This document shows, in pieces, positions 49,094-58,857 of a stretch of DNA of 64,000 nt. The position numbers were made by a program, and so were the translations under genes. The stretch spans positions 310,001-374,000 of the forward strand of contig JADJPL010000003.1 of the NCBI GenBank assembly GCA_016713275.1, written 5' to 3'. The stretch comes from Haliscomenobacter sp. GTDB taxonomy: Bacteria; Bacteroidota; Bacteroidia; Chitinophagales; Saprospiraceae. The notes under the pieces were generated by a model. The model had not been told where the DNA came from. It did no database searches and saw only the letters and a program-made list of their open reading frames with translations. Each line of letters opens with the position of its first letter. Within the stretch, counting starts at the first letter, position 1.

Positions 49094-49848
49094 ATGGAAC
49101 AGGTAGATTTAACGCAGGTACTTTTCCTGGACATTGAAACGGTTTCCGCTACCGGAATTATGAGGATATGCCGGAACACTTTCAGGATCTCTGGCAGATT
49201 AAAGCCAAATCTTTTGTGCCTGCCGATGCGATCCCCGGACCGGAAGCCTGGGCCGAAGCCTATCGCGACCGCGCCGGGATTTTTGCGGAATTCGGGAAAA
49301 TCATCTGCATCTCCGTCGGTGTGTTGCGAAAAGTAAAAGAAAACGAGGAGGTTCACGTCGTCCTAAAATCGTTTGCCGGCGACGACGAAGGCGCCATCCT
49401 CCGCGATTTTTCCGACCTGCTCCGCAAATCCTACTTCGACCCCAACAAACACTATCTTTGCGGGCACAATATCAAGGAATTCGACGTGCCCTATATCTGC
49501 CGGCGCATGGTGGTGCACCGCCTCCCTTTTCCCAATTTGCTGGACCTGAGCAGCAAAAAACCCTGGGAAACCAAATTCCTCCTGGACACCATGGAGCATT
49601 GGAAATTTGGGGACAGGAAAAGCTATACCTCCCTCAAATTGCTGGCGGCGCTTTTAGACTTCCCCTCCCCCAAAGAGGACATCGACGGCAGCCAGGTCGG
49701 AAGAGTCTATTGGGAAGAAAACGACCTGCCCCGCATCGCCTTATATTGCGAAAAAGACGTGCTGGCTACCGTCCAGCTGGCCTTGCGCTTCAAGCGCTTA
49801 CCTATCCTGGAGCCCGGGCAGGTGGTACACCGGGAGTTTAGACGGTAG
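49094..49848 (+). CDS. Predicted 3'-5' exonuclease, DnaQ/PolB-like fold, one frameshift
   Basis: A DEDD-type nuclease of the PolB-exonuclease-like group. Exo I is VLFLDIETVSATG, with the DxE pair. Exo II is YLCGHNIKEFDVPYICRRMV. Exo III is IALYCEKDVLATVQLALRFK with the last Asp. One A lost near 49160 separates the first 22 residues from the rest; restoring it gives ATGNYEDMPEHFQDLWQ. About 250 residues in total. The stop codon (TAG at 49846) is already part of the heptamer array that follows. Confidence 0.85.
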
Positions 49849-50363
49849 ACGGGGGACGGTGGACGGGGGACGGTAGACGGGGGACGGTAGACGGTGGACG
49901 GTAGACGGTGGACGGTGGACGGTGGACGGTGGATTGTTCAAAAAAGGGTGTATAACCTCTTCTTGGTTTGCGATCCTGCTAAAAGGGGTATTGGATTGCG
50001 TCCGGAAAGTCTGGTTGGAGGCAGAGCCTCCACTTAGAGTGGGTCCGAGGCAGAGCCCAATGCTGTCTGGAACCCGTCAGTGAGCCATAAAATTAGGAAC
50101 GCCGGTCAGGGGACCGGCGGATAGTTCCGCACGGAATCTGAGGATTCCGGCGAACAGGTTCCACTTTTTTCTACCTCTTGAACAGGTTCCAGACAGCATT
50201 GGGCGGAGCCTCGAACCAGGGGCAGAGCCTCGAACCAGGGTTTTTTGAACAGCCCTCACAGTCTCCTTCGGGTTTTTTGAACAGTTTCGGTTTAATGCAG
50301 GGACAAATACGTACTGCGTCCCCCCGTCCCCCGTCCCCGTCAACCGTCCCCCGTCAACCGTCT
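49841..50363. repeat. Nested inverted repeats between two convergent genes
   Basis: The outer layer is a run of about 12 heptamers of the form GGTRGAC (49841-49934) and complementary GTCAACC/GTCCCCC heptamers (50318-50363). Inside, TTCAAAAAA (49938) faces TTTTTTGAAC (50246 and 50273). A 28-base arm at 50047-50074 matches the reverse complement of 50185-50212 in about 25 positions. The centre has CGCCGGTC-AGGG-GACCGGCG at 50100-50119. GGAGGC-AGA-GCCTCC near 50016 is another small hairpin. No protein gene is supported in this 500-base region. Confidence 0.65.
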
Positions 50364-51805
50364 ATTCCCTGCATTGCTCCAGGAGCCAGTATTTGTTAAT
50401 GACGTTGTCTTTTTCCTCGATCTTTTTTCGCAGGGCCTGTAACTGCTCATTCATGGGGGTTTTGGAATAAACCGGCCCCTGAAGTTTCAGGTTGACCAGT
50501 TTTCGGGTAAGGCCCAGAAAATTGGTATATCCCTTTTTCTCTGTTGCTGGAATCTGTTGGTTGCGCAGGATGTACAGGCGGAAGGTTTCGAGGAGGGACA
50601 TGAGGGCTTCGGTATCTCCTTTGGCAAAATAGGTGCGCAAGATTAAAAAAGGTGGTATTGAGATGGTACTTCACGTCGGTAAACTGCACCCGGAACAGGG
50701 TGGAGAGCACCCGGTCGTACATTTTTTTATTGTAGTACAAGTTGGCCAGGTTGTAGTTGTAGGCGTTTTCCCGGCGGTTTGGAGGGAGTTTTTCCTGGAA
50801 GGCCTCCAGGAATTGTTCGGTCCATTCAAATTCCTTGAGGCTGCAGCCCAGGGTTGCAATGTTTTTGTAATCCCATTCCGAGAGATGGCCGTTGACGACC
50901 AGAAGCCCCCGGTCAAGGCCTTGTTTATACAGATCAAACAACTCTACCTGATAGTCGCTGTTCCCGGCGTTGATCTTTCGGATACAGTAGTTATTCGCAA
51001 ACCCGTACAGGTCGGTTTTGGCTGCCGGGGATAAGCGATCGAACTTCTCCCGGAGCAACGCCTTCAGATGCAGGTAATGGGCATCGGATTGTTCCTCCCG
51101 CAAACTTAGAAGGATCGTATAATAGGTATCCAGATCCGGATCCTGGGTATACTGCTCCGGCCCTTCCGAGAGTTTGGAGAGGATGGTATCCAGAAAGGAA
51201 AAGTCATAATGGACGGCAAACAGGATAGAATGCGCCGTCAGATGGCACGCATGCCGGAGTTTCTCGACCAGATAATAGCGGTCGAGGTGGTCGAGCATCG
51301 TCTGGAAAATGTCCCTGGTTTTGGCGCGTTCCCCGAAGGTGCCGGCATGGTATCCCGAAATGACATTCAGCTGGTAGCGGGCGTGGTAGTACTGGTCATC
51401 CCGGAAAGGGTATGCCTCCAGCTTTTTGTTCAGCAGTTTGGTCCGGTTGGAGAACAGGTCGAAAAGGTTTCTCCGGTGGCTCCCCTCGATGGCCAGAACT
51501 TCCTGCTGGAATGGTTTATTCTCCAGCTCTTCCCAGGCGAGGAAGCGCAGCAAGAGTTTTTTCAGGCCGGACAGCAGGTTGTGCAGCCGTTGTTCTTCAA
51601 AGGGTTCTCCCGGAAAAAGCTTGGCAAACAACTTCTCCGCAGAAAGGGGGGCTTTTCCTGCCGAAATCCTCCTTAGAGCATGATCTAACAGTTCCTGGGT
51701 TTTTTGGTGCTGGTTGATGTAGGGAGAAAATACAAACTGCCTGAATTTTTCTTGTTCCTTGCCAGGAAGCGCCGCAATATATTTAAAAAGTTTGCTCTCC
51801 TTCAT
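50362..51805 (-). CDS. Helical cytoplasmic protein of unknown function, one frameshift
   Basis: I do not recognise the family. The product is about 480 residues, without signal peptide or membrane helix, and mostly helical: MKESKLFKYIAALPGKEQEK, FSPYINQHQKTQELLDHALR, NLLSGLKKLLLRFLAWEELE. Later parts resemble TPR-like pairs (ENAYNYNLANLYYNKKMYDR). A frame change near 50642 is needed; the last 90 residues read LRTYFAKGDTEALMSLLETF then GYTNFLGLTRKLVNLKLQGP. The stop TAG at 50362-50364 merges with the CCGTC heptamers. Confidence 0.65.
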
Positions 51806-51904
51806 GAAAAATGGAATGAATCGATGATCTTATTTTTTTGTAAACCAATTTATTGGATAAAAATAAATAATTTTTTTCATTCCAGAAAATAATGAAAATG
51901 TACT
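51806..51904. other. AT-rich upstream region of the helical protein gene
   Basis: A run of A/T-rich sequence between the minus-strand gene starting at 51805 and the candidate RNA. It presumably carries promoters in both directions; no consensus element stands out. Confidence 0.3.
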
Positions 51905-52150
51905 TATGCTGATCTGTTTTTGTAGCACCTTTGTCAGGTTATCACAATGAAACACTATCGGATGCACTCGGTGAGGTACATCTTAACCGGGCTTCCCCTC
52001 AAGAAACTACTAACAACGGTAATCCTCACATGTGCGTTCCTTCCCCGAAAGGAAGGATCCCCGAAAGTATGCTGGCCATCGAGCCAGGTTAGGACGTTTA
52101 TAATCTCATGAGTGCGTTGAAGGCGCTGCGGTTTCGGTTGCAGCGCCTTT
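51905..52150 (+). ncRNA. Candidate structured RNA A
   Basis: No protein frame is supported. Folding elements on the plus strand are TCCTTCC-CCGAAA-GGAAGGA (near 52037-52056), CTGGC-CATCGA-GCCAG (near 52072-52087) and a terminal AAGGCGCTGC/GCAGCGCCTT stem. GTAGCACCTTTG near 51922 is promoter-like. Two 11-base words, ACTACTAACAA (52006) and TAATCTCATGA (52101), recur in the same order in the region before rpe. It lies antisense-free between two minus-strand genes. Confidence 0.35.
52120..52149 (+). terminator. Hairpin ending candidate RNA A
   Basis: AAGGCGCTGC and GCAGCGCCTT form a perfect ten-base-pair stem with a ten-base loop (GGTTTCGGTT), followed by a short TT run. Two bases further on the heptamer inverted repeat begins. 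Confidence 0.5.
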
Positions 52151-52152
52151 TG

Positions 52153-52213
52153 GGCGTAAGGCAAAGGGCATAAGGCGTAAATGCCTTACGCCTTACGCCC
52201 TTTGCCTTACGCC
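52153..52213. repeat. Heptamer-built inverted repeat after the haloperoxidase gene
   Basis: Two 28-base arms (52153-52180 and 52186-52213) are complementary in 27 positions around ATGCC. Each arm is built from GCGTAAG/GCATAAG/GCAAAGG heptamers. The right arm touches the stop codon of the minus-strand gene at 52213. The same unit occurs at 45770-45842. Confidence 0.65.
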
Positions 52214-53601
52214 TATTTCCTCCAGGGCAGGTCGTTGATCTTCCTTCCTACCCGATACCCCAAGCCAAGGCCGGCTTCAGAGTCCATGCGGAAGTGCACG
52301 CCAATGGGGATGCGGGAGTACGCGCTTTCTTCTGCCATCTCGTAGAAGTGATCAAACTGCCGGGGATTGCCGAGGAATTCGGTACGCCCTTCGTGGCAGC
52401 GGTCGGTAAAAGGGGTGTTCCCGTAAAGAGCGGTCAGCACTTCGGCAGCGGCGGCGCCAAAGGTGGCGTGGCCGGAAGGGTAAGCAGGAAAAGGCGGAGT
52501 GAAAAATTGCCCGGAACCATCTGGGCACATGACGGTATTCCAGTTGGGATCGTTCATCACGCGGCGGATGTAATCGATCGGCCGCTCCACGTTGAAGCGG
52601 TACTTTTCGCCCCATGAGCGAATGCCGGCGTCTGCGATGGCCATACCGACCCGGGCATAGGTTTCCACGGCGAGCGCCAGGTTGGCGCGGTTATTCTCTA
52701 TCGCCTGGTTGGCTACGGCAATCCACCGGCCTGCCGGGGTGAAGGTCAAAATGGGGCAATCGTCGCTCCAGAAATCGGCGATCCAGCGGTCTTCATACTT
52801 TTCGCCTGCTTTGATCTGGTTGACGAGGCGCTGGGTTTCCACTGCCTGCTGGTAAATGGGCGCTCCTGGCGAGGTAGACATCGGAAGCGGATTGGGCACG
52901 ATATCCGAGGCATCGGCGGCAAACGTCCGCACACTTCCCCATCGGGGCAGCAGGGCGGGAGCAAAGTCCGGATACGTAGGCTGCCACAACCCGGGGCCGG
53001 CAGGCGGGGTATAGGTGGGGTCGTTGTTGTGGAGGTAGCCTTCGTGCCCAGCCTTGTCGGTGGCCGACCAATGGTACACCGCATCGGCTACCCGCCGGCC
53101 GTACTCCACCGAACGAACGTAGAGTTCATTGGAAATCTCATTGCGAAACGCGTCGTTGAAATCGCTTTCCAAACGAAAAATTTCAAACAGCTGCGCGGCC
53201 GGCGCCGTAGGGAAAAAATGGGTCATGATGCGGGCATAAGTGGCGTTTAACACCGTCGGCCAGTGGTACGTGAGTCCCTCCTCCACTTCGGGAACATCCA
53301 GACCAGGGAAAAACCCGTCGAATGAATTGTACTTGTCCTCCATGCCGGGCTGGATGGATTCGAACGCCGCGAGATTTATGTACCCGATGTTCCGGGCGGA
53401 TACGGGAGGGCGGTAACCTGGGGTGAACCGTTCCAGATTTAATAAGGTGGTATTCCATTTAACCGCCACTTCGTTGCTGTAATCTTCCGGCGAATCAAGG
53501 GTGACCGTAGGGTCTTCGTCCCGCTGGCAACCGGAGAACACCGCTAAAGCCAGCATCACTACAAAGGCGGCTTTCAGGGAATGGGTAAAAACAGTTTTCA
53601 T
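52213..53601 (-). CDS. Vanadium-dependent haloperoxidase / PAP2-like lipoprotein
   Basis: A 462-residue lipoprotein (signal ending FSGCQ) of the vanadium haloperoxidase branch of the PAP2 superfamily. The C-terminal active site is readable: KYRFNVERPIDYIRRVMND (Lys/Arg), PPFPAYPSGHATFGAAAAEV (PSGH with His) and SRIPIGVHFRMDSEAGLGLG (Arg-x5-His). Ligands of vanadate or phosphate are therefore present. Whether it is a haloperoxidase or a phosphatase cannot be decided here. It is monocistronic on the minus strand and intact. Confidence 0.85.
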   Translation of the reverse strand: MKTVFTHSLKAAFVVMLALAVFSGCQRDEDPTVTLDSPEDYSNEVAVKWNTTLLNLERFTPGYRPPVSARNIGYINLAAFESIQPGMEDKYNSFDGFFPGLDVPEVEEGLTYHWPTVLNATYARIMTHFFPTAPAAQLFEIFRLESDFNDAFRNEISNELYVRSVEYGRRVADAVYHWSATDKAGHEGYLHNNDPTYTPPAGPGLWQPTYPDFAPALLPRWGSVRTFAADASDIVPNPLPMSTSPGAPIYQQAVETQRLVNQIKAGEKYEDRWIADFWSDDCPILTFTPAGRWIAVANQAIENNRANLALAVETYARVGMAIADAGIRSWGEKYRFNVERPIDYIRRVMNDPNWNTVMCPDGSGQFFTPPFPAYPSGHATFGAAAAEVLTALYGNTPFTDRCHEGRTEFLGNPRQFDHFYEMAEESAYSRIPIGVHFRMDSEAGLGLGYRVGRKINDLPWRK

Positions 53602-53726
53602 AGGATTAGATTTGTTTGAAAAAGGTGGAATATAATAATTGGCATACTAACAACTAGCAGGTAATTCGAGTCGCCTCCAGCGGTAACTGGATACCCCTTC
53701 AAAAGGACCAAGGTGTATTTCAGAGA

Positions 53727-54224
53727 TCATTCACAGGAGGTATGTTTCGCTTCGGTCAGTCTTTTGGTCCAAACTGCAGCCTCTTTCTCGTCTTTGATCC
53801 CGGACAGGAAACGGCCTATCACCTCTTCGTGTTCTTGTATCCGGTTCTGATTTTCTTTTAGCCGGAGGGCGAGGGCGACGTCCTGATCCCCGGCCTGTTC
53901 TACCAGCCTGTGGATAACGGTATCCAGTTCGGAATACACCTCAAACATCTGGATCAGGCTGGTGTTTCGAACGGCGAGCATGTTCCTGCGTTCGTCTGCC
54001 GGCATGTCTGGCGGTAGTTTTTGGTCCAACGCCACCGCCACGCTATCCCACAATGCCTTCAGCTGAACGCCAAGCGTTTTTTGCTCGCAGGCTAATTTGG
54101 CGCTTTCCGCCACCAGCGCTTCGCCCTCTGCGGAAATCGGGCTTTTCTTTCCGGCAGGTTGGCATCCAACCGCGAAAAAAAACAAAAGAATCCAGGCAGC
54201 CTGGATGGTCCGGTAAAGGGTCAT
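53727..54224 (-). CDS. Small helical lipoprotein
   Basis: No family is recognised. From the ATG at 54224 the protein is 165 residues, with a lipoprotein signal (MTLYRTIQAAWILLFFFAVG then C). The mature part is helical and charged (LVAESAKLACEQKTLGVQLK, QNRIQEHEEVIGRFLSGIKD). An ATG further upstream adds 13 residues before the signal and is less likely. It is 125 bases upstream of the haloperoxidase gene on the same strand. Confidence 0.65.
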   Translation of the reverse strand: MTLYRTIQAAWILLFFFAVGCQPAGKKSPISAEGEALVAESAKLACEQKTLGVQLKALWDSVAVALDQKLPPDMPADERRNMLAVRNTSLIQMFEVYSELDTVIHRLVEQAGDQDVALALRLKENQNRIQEHEEVIGRFLSGIKDEKEAAVWTKRLTEAKHTSCE

Positions 54225-54849
54225 GCTCCATGAAGTTGTTATCCAGAGACGCCGTTCGGGCAATCGCTGAATGGGGTGTTCAAATCAAAGGGTAAATTGC
54301 CTTTGGTATTAATCGGACGCGGCAGTAGGGGAGGCCTTTTTGCTCTTTTTGTCTTAAATGTTCGCAAGCGGACATTTTGATGGCCCAAAATTAGTATGAA
54401 TCTTATCAAAATGTCAAGCCCTTCCCTCAAAAAAAACACATTCGGTACAGAAGGCATCTCAAAACCTTTTTCAGGGGGTGGGCAGTCTTTCCCCAACTGC
54501 GGATTAAACAGCATTCTATGGGTTTGAGATAACTTCTGGCGAAACCGAAAGCAGGCGACTGATTTAAATAGGTAGTTATACGACCAAAGCGGGTTTGGGT
54601 TATGCATAAAATCAGCAAAAGCCTGGCATGGAGAGACTTCTGAAGCGCTTGGAAAGGCATTGCCGGGCCTGGGAATGGATTAGATTATCAGTTGTGGGAA
54701 ATAAAAATATGTTGTGCCCGAGAAGAAAAAAATCTTTTTTTAAAAGATTTCAACTAAAAAAAGATAATTAAAAAATTGAAAAACAAGTATTTGTGAAAAA
54801 AATAGCAAGATGAATGAATTCAGTAATTAAAAAAAATGTACTATATAAG
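54225..54849. other. Non-coding region upstream of candidate RNA B
   Basis: About 620 bases without a convincing gene. The last 160 bases are very A/T-rich, with long A-runs on the plus strand, and end in TACTATATAAGG, which may be promoter DNA for the RNA-like element that follows. Confidence 0.4.
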
Positions 54850-55090
54850 GGGGCGGAAAAGCTACACTTTTGTAATGTCAAAAGGAATTGACGAAGACGA
54901 TAAGACGATTTACTACTAACAAACTACATGAACAACGACTCGCAAGCGCGATGTAATCCCACGAGCAAGAAAGCAGATTGTAATCTCATGAAATTTTTTT
55001 AGGGACGCCAAAAGAGGGGTCCCGTGGTATGTAGATAGCCTCTCAAAGCTCTTTTTGGAAAGCCGGTTAGGGAACCTAGCCGGTTTTTTT
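54850..55090 (+). ncRNA. Candidate structured RNA B or rpe leader
   Basis: No protein frame is supported. ACTACTAACAA (54912-54922) and TAATCTCATGA (54981-54991) match candidate RNA A in the same order. GGGAC/GTCCC near 55002-55023 can pair, and the element ends in an intrinsic terminator. It may be an independent small RNA or an attenuator for rpe, whose start is about 180 bases after the terminator. Confidence 0.38.
55061..55090 (+). terminator. Intrinsic terminator upstream of rpe
   Basis: AGCCGGTTAGG and CCTAGCCGG pair around GAA, with one G-U pair, followed by eight T residues. This is a textbook rho-independent terminator, yet no protein gene ends before it, which supports a short RNA transcript. 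Confidence 0.75.
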
Positions 55091-55169
55091 TATTTTTGGC
55101 CATCTCAAGCGCTGTAAATGTAACGCATTTTGCTGAAAGGTGCAGCCTTTTTTAGTTAACAATCCGAAC

Positions 55170-55177
55170 AATCTTTG
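55170..55177 (+). promoter_or_regulatory. Possible rpe promoter -7 element
   Basis: AATCTTTG differs from TAnnTTTG only in the first base. It lies about 97 bases before the rpe start and downstream of the terminator, so rpe may be transcribed from here rather than by read-through. Confidence 0.35.
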
Positions 55178-55273
55178 CGCGCCCCATTCATTATCTGTGT
55201 TTTATGAATTCATTTTTTTGCGTGGCTGCTCCTTCCGGAATACCTCCCTGTAAAGGACAACGAACCACATGCC

Positions 55274-55954
55274 ATGGCCTTGCCTAACCACTTAGTTGCT
55301 CCTTCCTTGCTGGCTGCCGATTTTACCCGTCTGGCAGAAGAAATTCAAATGGTGAACGAAAGCGAAGCGGACTGGCTCCACCTGGACGTCATGGATGGGC
55401 GTTTTGTGCCCAACATCACCTTTGGCATGCTGGTTGTTGAAGCCGCCCGGAAATTATGCCAAAAACCGCTCGACGTTCACCTCATGATCGTGGAACCGGA
55501 GCGGTACATCGATGCGTTTCGGGCTGCGGGCGCCGATGTGATTACCGTCCATTACGAAGCCTGTCCCCACCTTCACCGCACCCTGCAACAGATCAAAGCT
55601 ACCGGCGCCCAAGCCGGCGTGGCGCTGACCCCGCACACGCCCGTTGAGGTCCTGGAGGATATTCTGGAGTTGACGGATCTGGTGTGTATCATGTCGGTGA
55701 ATCCCGGTTTTGGGGGGCAGAAGTTTATCCCCCGAACTATTCCCCGGGTGCGCCGCTTAAAAGAATTGATCCTGGCTTACCAAACGCCTACCCGGATCGA
55801 AATCGACGGAGGGGTGGGGCTGCACAATGCGGAAACGCTCCTGCAGGCCGGCGCCAATGTCCTGGTGGCCGGAAGCAGCGTATTCGGCGCTCCGAACCCC
55901 AGGGAAGCCGTTCGCCAGCTTAAATCTATCGGAATCGAAACGCTCCGGTTTTAA
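55274..55954 (+). CDS. rpe: Ribulose-phosphate 3-epimerase
   Basis: Interconverts ribulose-5-phosphate and xylulose-5-phosphate in the pentose phosphate pathway. The TIM-barrel protein of 226 residues opens with APSLLAADFTRLAEEI. WLHLDVMDGRFVPNITFG has the metal-binding His and Asp, LDVHLMIVEPERYIDAF follows, and MSVNPGFGGQKFIPRTI holds the phosphate loop. IEIDGGVGLHNAETLLQAGA has the second catalytic Asp. The frame is intact. The TonB-dependent receptor starts 25 bases later on the same strand. Confidence 0.96.
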   Translation: MALPNHLVAPSLLAADFTRLAEEIQMVNESEADWLHLDVMDGRFVPNITFGMLVVEAARKLCQKPLDVHLMIVEPERYIDAFRAAGADVITVHYEACPHLHRTLQQIKATGAQAGVALTPHTPVEVLEDILELTDLVCIMSVNPGFGGQKFIPRTIPRVRRLKELILAYQTPTRIEIDGGVGLHNAETLLQAGANVLVAGSSVFGAPNPREAVRQLKSIGIETLRF

Positions 55955-55979
55955 CTTTCTTTCAACCTCGTTGAATCCC

Positions 55980-58526
55980 ATGAATCCAACACGCGTTCTC
56001 CTTTTGTTCTTCGCCTGCCTGATCGGCGCCGTCCTGCATGCTCAAGAGGATAAAAAAGCCTCCGTCAGCGGTTTGGTGACCGATGCCAATACCGGCAATC
56101 CGGTGGATTACGCCACGATCTACGTACAAGGTACCAACATCGCTACGGAATCGGCGGTCAACGGCCGGTACAGCTTGTCGGTCCCCGCCGGAAAAGATTT
56201 TGTTCTGGTGTTTACGCGTATCGGATTCAAAGAATCTCCGGTTACGGTCAAAGCGCTGCCCGATCGGTCCCGCATCCAGATCGATGTTCAAATGGCGCCT
56301 TTGGATTCTGATCTCGAGATCATCGTGACGGAAAGCCGGATTGAAGGGGCAGGCATGGTGCGGGAAGGAGTCGAGCAGTTAAAACTGATCCCTACCACGA
56401 CCGGAAATCTGGAAAGCCTCCTTCCGCATATCGCCCTGGGCGCCAGCACGGGCACCGGGGGCGAACTGAGCTCCCAATACAACGTCCGGGGCGGGAATTA
56501 CGACGAAAACCTGGTCTACGTCAACGATTTTGAAATCTATCGCCCCCAGCTGATCCGCGCAGGGCAGCAGGAGGGGCTGAGTTTCCCCAACATCGATCTG
56601 ATCCGGGATCTGTCCTTCTCTTCCGGTGGGTTTGAGGCGCGGTACGGAGATAAGCTGTCGTCCGTGCTGGATATCAAGTACAAACTGCCCGACAGCCTGA
56701 AGGCTTCGGTTGGGTTTAGTTTGCTGGGCGGTTCGGCGCATGTCGAAGGGAGCTTGCCCGTTGGGAAAAACTCCTTCCGAAAGTTCCGTTACCTGGTCGG
56801 CGCCCGCTATAAAACCACGCGCTACCTGCTTGGCACCCTGGATGTGGAAGGAGAGTATACCCCTAATTTCACCGACCTCCAGGCATACCTTACCTACGAT
56901 ATCAGCCATGATCTGCAAATCGGCCTCCTGGGCAACCTCAACCGCTCGATGTACCGGTTTAGCCCTTCCACCCGAAGCACGGCGTTTGGACTGGTCAATT
57001 TTGCGCTACAGTTATATACAGTGTTTGAAGGGCAGGAAGTCGACGACTTCACTACCGGCATGGGGGGCATTTCGCTGACCTACCTTCCCGATAAAAAGCG
57101 AAACCCTTTCTTTCTCAAGTTCCTGGCGTCCGACTTCCGGTCGGACGAAAACGAGCGCTTCGATATCAACGGCGATTACAGCCTCCGGCAGATTGAAAGC
57201 AGCCTCGGCAGCGGGGAATTCGGCGAGGTAGTGGCCGAACTGGGGGTAGGCACCCAGCAACAATATGTCCGGAATTACCTCGATCTGCGCACCTGGAACC
57301 TGGAGCACAAAGGCGGCTGGGAAATCCAGACGAGCCCCACCGCCAGCGAGGCTACCGCCAGCCATTTCCTTCAGTGGAGCGTTAAATACCAGCGGGAATC
57401 TATCGAAGACCGCATCAACGAATGGGAACGGCTCGACTCCGCCGGCTATTCCCTGCCCAACGACCCCGACCAACTGCTGCTGTTCAGCGTGCTAAAAACC
57501 CGCAACACGCTCCTGTCGTCCCGCATAAGCGCCTACCTCCAAAATACCTACACCTACCGCGACGACGCCCGGCACGAATGGCGCCTGTCGGTCGGCGTAC
57601 GGGCAAGTTCCTAGGGCCTGAATGAGGAGTTCTTCGTAGCGCCCAGAGCCCAGTTGCTGTACAAGCCGCTTAAGGGAAACAAGGATATTTCCTACCGCTT
57701 GGCGGGCGGGTTGTACATTCAGCCTCCTTTCTACCGCGAGATGCGCCGTCCGGATGGTAGCGTGAATACCCAACTGTCGGCCCAGAAATCCGTTCACCTC
57801 GTCGGAGGCATCACGTACGATTTCAATCTGGGAAAATTCAACCCCAAGAAATTCCGGTTCATTTCCGAGGTATATTATAAAAGCTTGTGGGACCTGGTCT
57901 CCTACGAGATCGAGAACGTCCGCATCCGGTATTCCGGCGAAAACGACGCTTCGGGGTACCTGGCCGGCCTGGACATGCGCCTGAACGGCGAATTTGTGCC
58001 CGGTGCAGAATCCTGGATCAATTTGTCTTTCCTCCAGGCCCGGGAGCGCCTGAAAGGCGTCCAGCACCTGCAAAGGGAAATTGGCCAGGAGGAGGCTACG
58101 GAGGTGGACTACGTCCCCCGCCCAACCGACCAACTGATGACGCTTTCGGTGTTTTTCCAGGATTACCTGCCCCGGAACGAGAACTTTAAAATGCACCTGA
58201 ATTTTACGGTGGGTACCGGGCTTCCTTTTGGGCTTCGCGGAAACAATACCGTTTTCCGGAACACCTACCGGTTTGATCCGTACCACCGGGTGGATATTGG
58301 TTTTTCCTTGTTGTTGTGGGATCGCAACCTATCCGCCTCCAAGCATCCCAACCATTTATTCCGGTTTACCCGCAGCGCCTGGACGAGCCTGGAGGTCTTT
58401 AACCTGATGCAGGTGCAAAACCAGGCCGGCAACACCTGGATCAAAACGGTGTTTGAACAGCAGTATGCTATCCCCAATTACCTGACATCGAGGCGGATCA
58501 ATCTCCGGTTCCGGTTCGATTTTTAA
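55980..58526 (+). CDS. TonB-dependent receptor with carboxypeptidase-like N-domain, in-frame stop
   Basis: An outer-membrane active transporter of about 848 residues. The start at 55980 gives a signal peptide (MNPTRVLLLFFACLIGAVLH). The CarboxypepD-like domain is SVSGLVTDANTGNPVDYATI. The plug is near residues 130-240, with GELSSQYNVRGGNYDENLVY and SSGGFEARYGDKLSSVLDI, followed by barrel strands ending in RRINLRFRFDF. A TAG at 57612-57614 interrupts the frame without a shift; text on both sides is continuous (VGVRASS, then GLNEEFFVAPRAQLL). In relatives a Tyr-Trp pair would be expected about here, so a misread is likely. The ligand is unknown; there is no SusD partner. Confidence 0.85.
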
Positions 58527-58538
58527 CCTTACTAACCC

Positions 58539-58709
58539 ATGGCCCAAAAAGCATCTCCTTCCTCGTCCGGGGGCGCCCGGTGGTCTGCTCAACGCGTGCT
58601 GATTTTGCTGGTATTGGTCGTTCTGGCGCTTTTTCTGCTCCATAAAATGGGCGTACCGATCATCTGGCGCTCGGAATCGACGGAAATCATCGAGCATCCG
58701 CACCGGTAA
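58539..58709 (+). CDS. Small single-pass membrane protein (56 residues)
   Basis: A short frame beginning 12 bases after the receptor stop: MAQKASPSSSGGARWSAQRV, then the hydrophobic helix LILLVLVVLALFLLHKMGV, ending in EIIEHPHR. The helix is uninterrupted and the start context is plausible, so it is probably real, perhaps cotranscribed with the receptor. No homologue is recognised. Confidence 0.5.
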   Translation: MAQKASPSSSGGARWSAQRVLILLVLVVLALFLLHKMGVPIIWRSESTEIIEHPHR

Positions 58710-58774
58710 GGCCCTGTCCCCGGCTTAGTGCGATGATTTTTTCGCATTCCCTTTCATTATTTCGCAAAACAACC

Positions 58775-58782
58775 TATCTTTG
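58775..58782 (+). promoter_or_regulatory. rpsP promoter -7 element (TATCTTTG)
   Basis: TATCTTTG is an exact match to TAnnTTTG and lies about 75 bases before the rpsP start in an otherwise empty interval. A clear TTTG partner at the usual distance is not seen. Confidence 0.5.
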
Positions 58783-58857
58783 CTCCCCGTTAAAAACCCG
58801 CTGTTTGTTTGGCAAAGGAAGCGGGTATGGTTAAACCGCATTAAATTTTAACATGAC

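Noticed and set aside
49849..50361. CRISPR array, suggested by the regular short repeats
   Set aside because: Units are seven bases in direct tandem without spacers, and the other repeats are inverted rather than direct and regularly spaced. No cas genes are present.
55980..58526. SusC-type starch/pectin importer
   Set aside because: The receptor lacks a SusD partner and lies 14 kb from the last pectin gene, next to rpe and rpsP. A link to pectin uptake is not supported.
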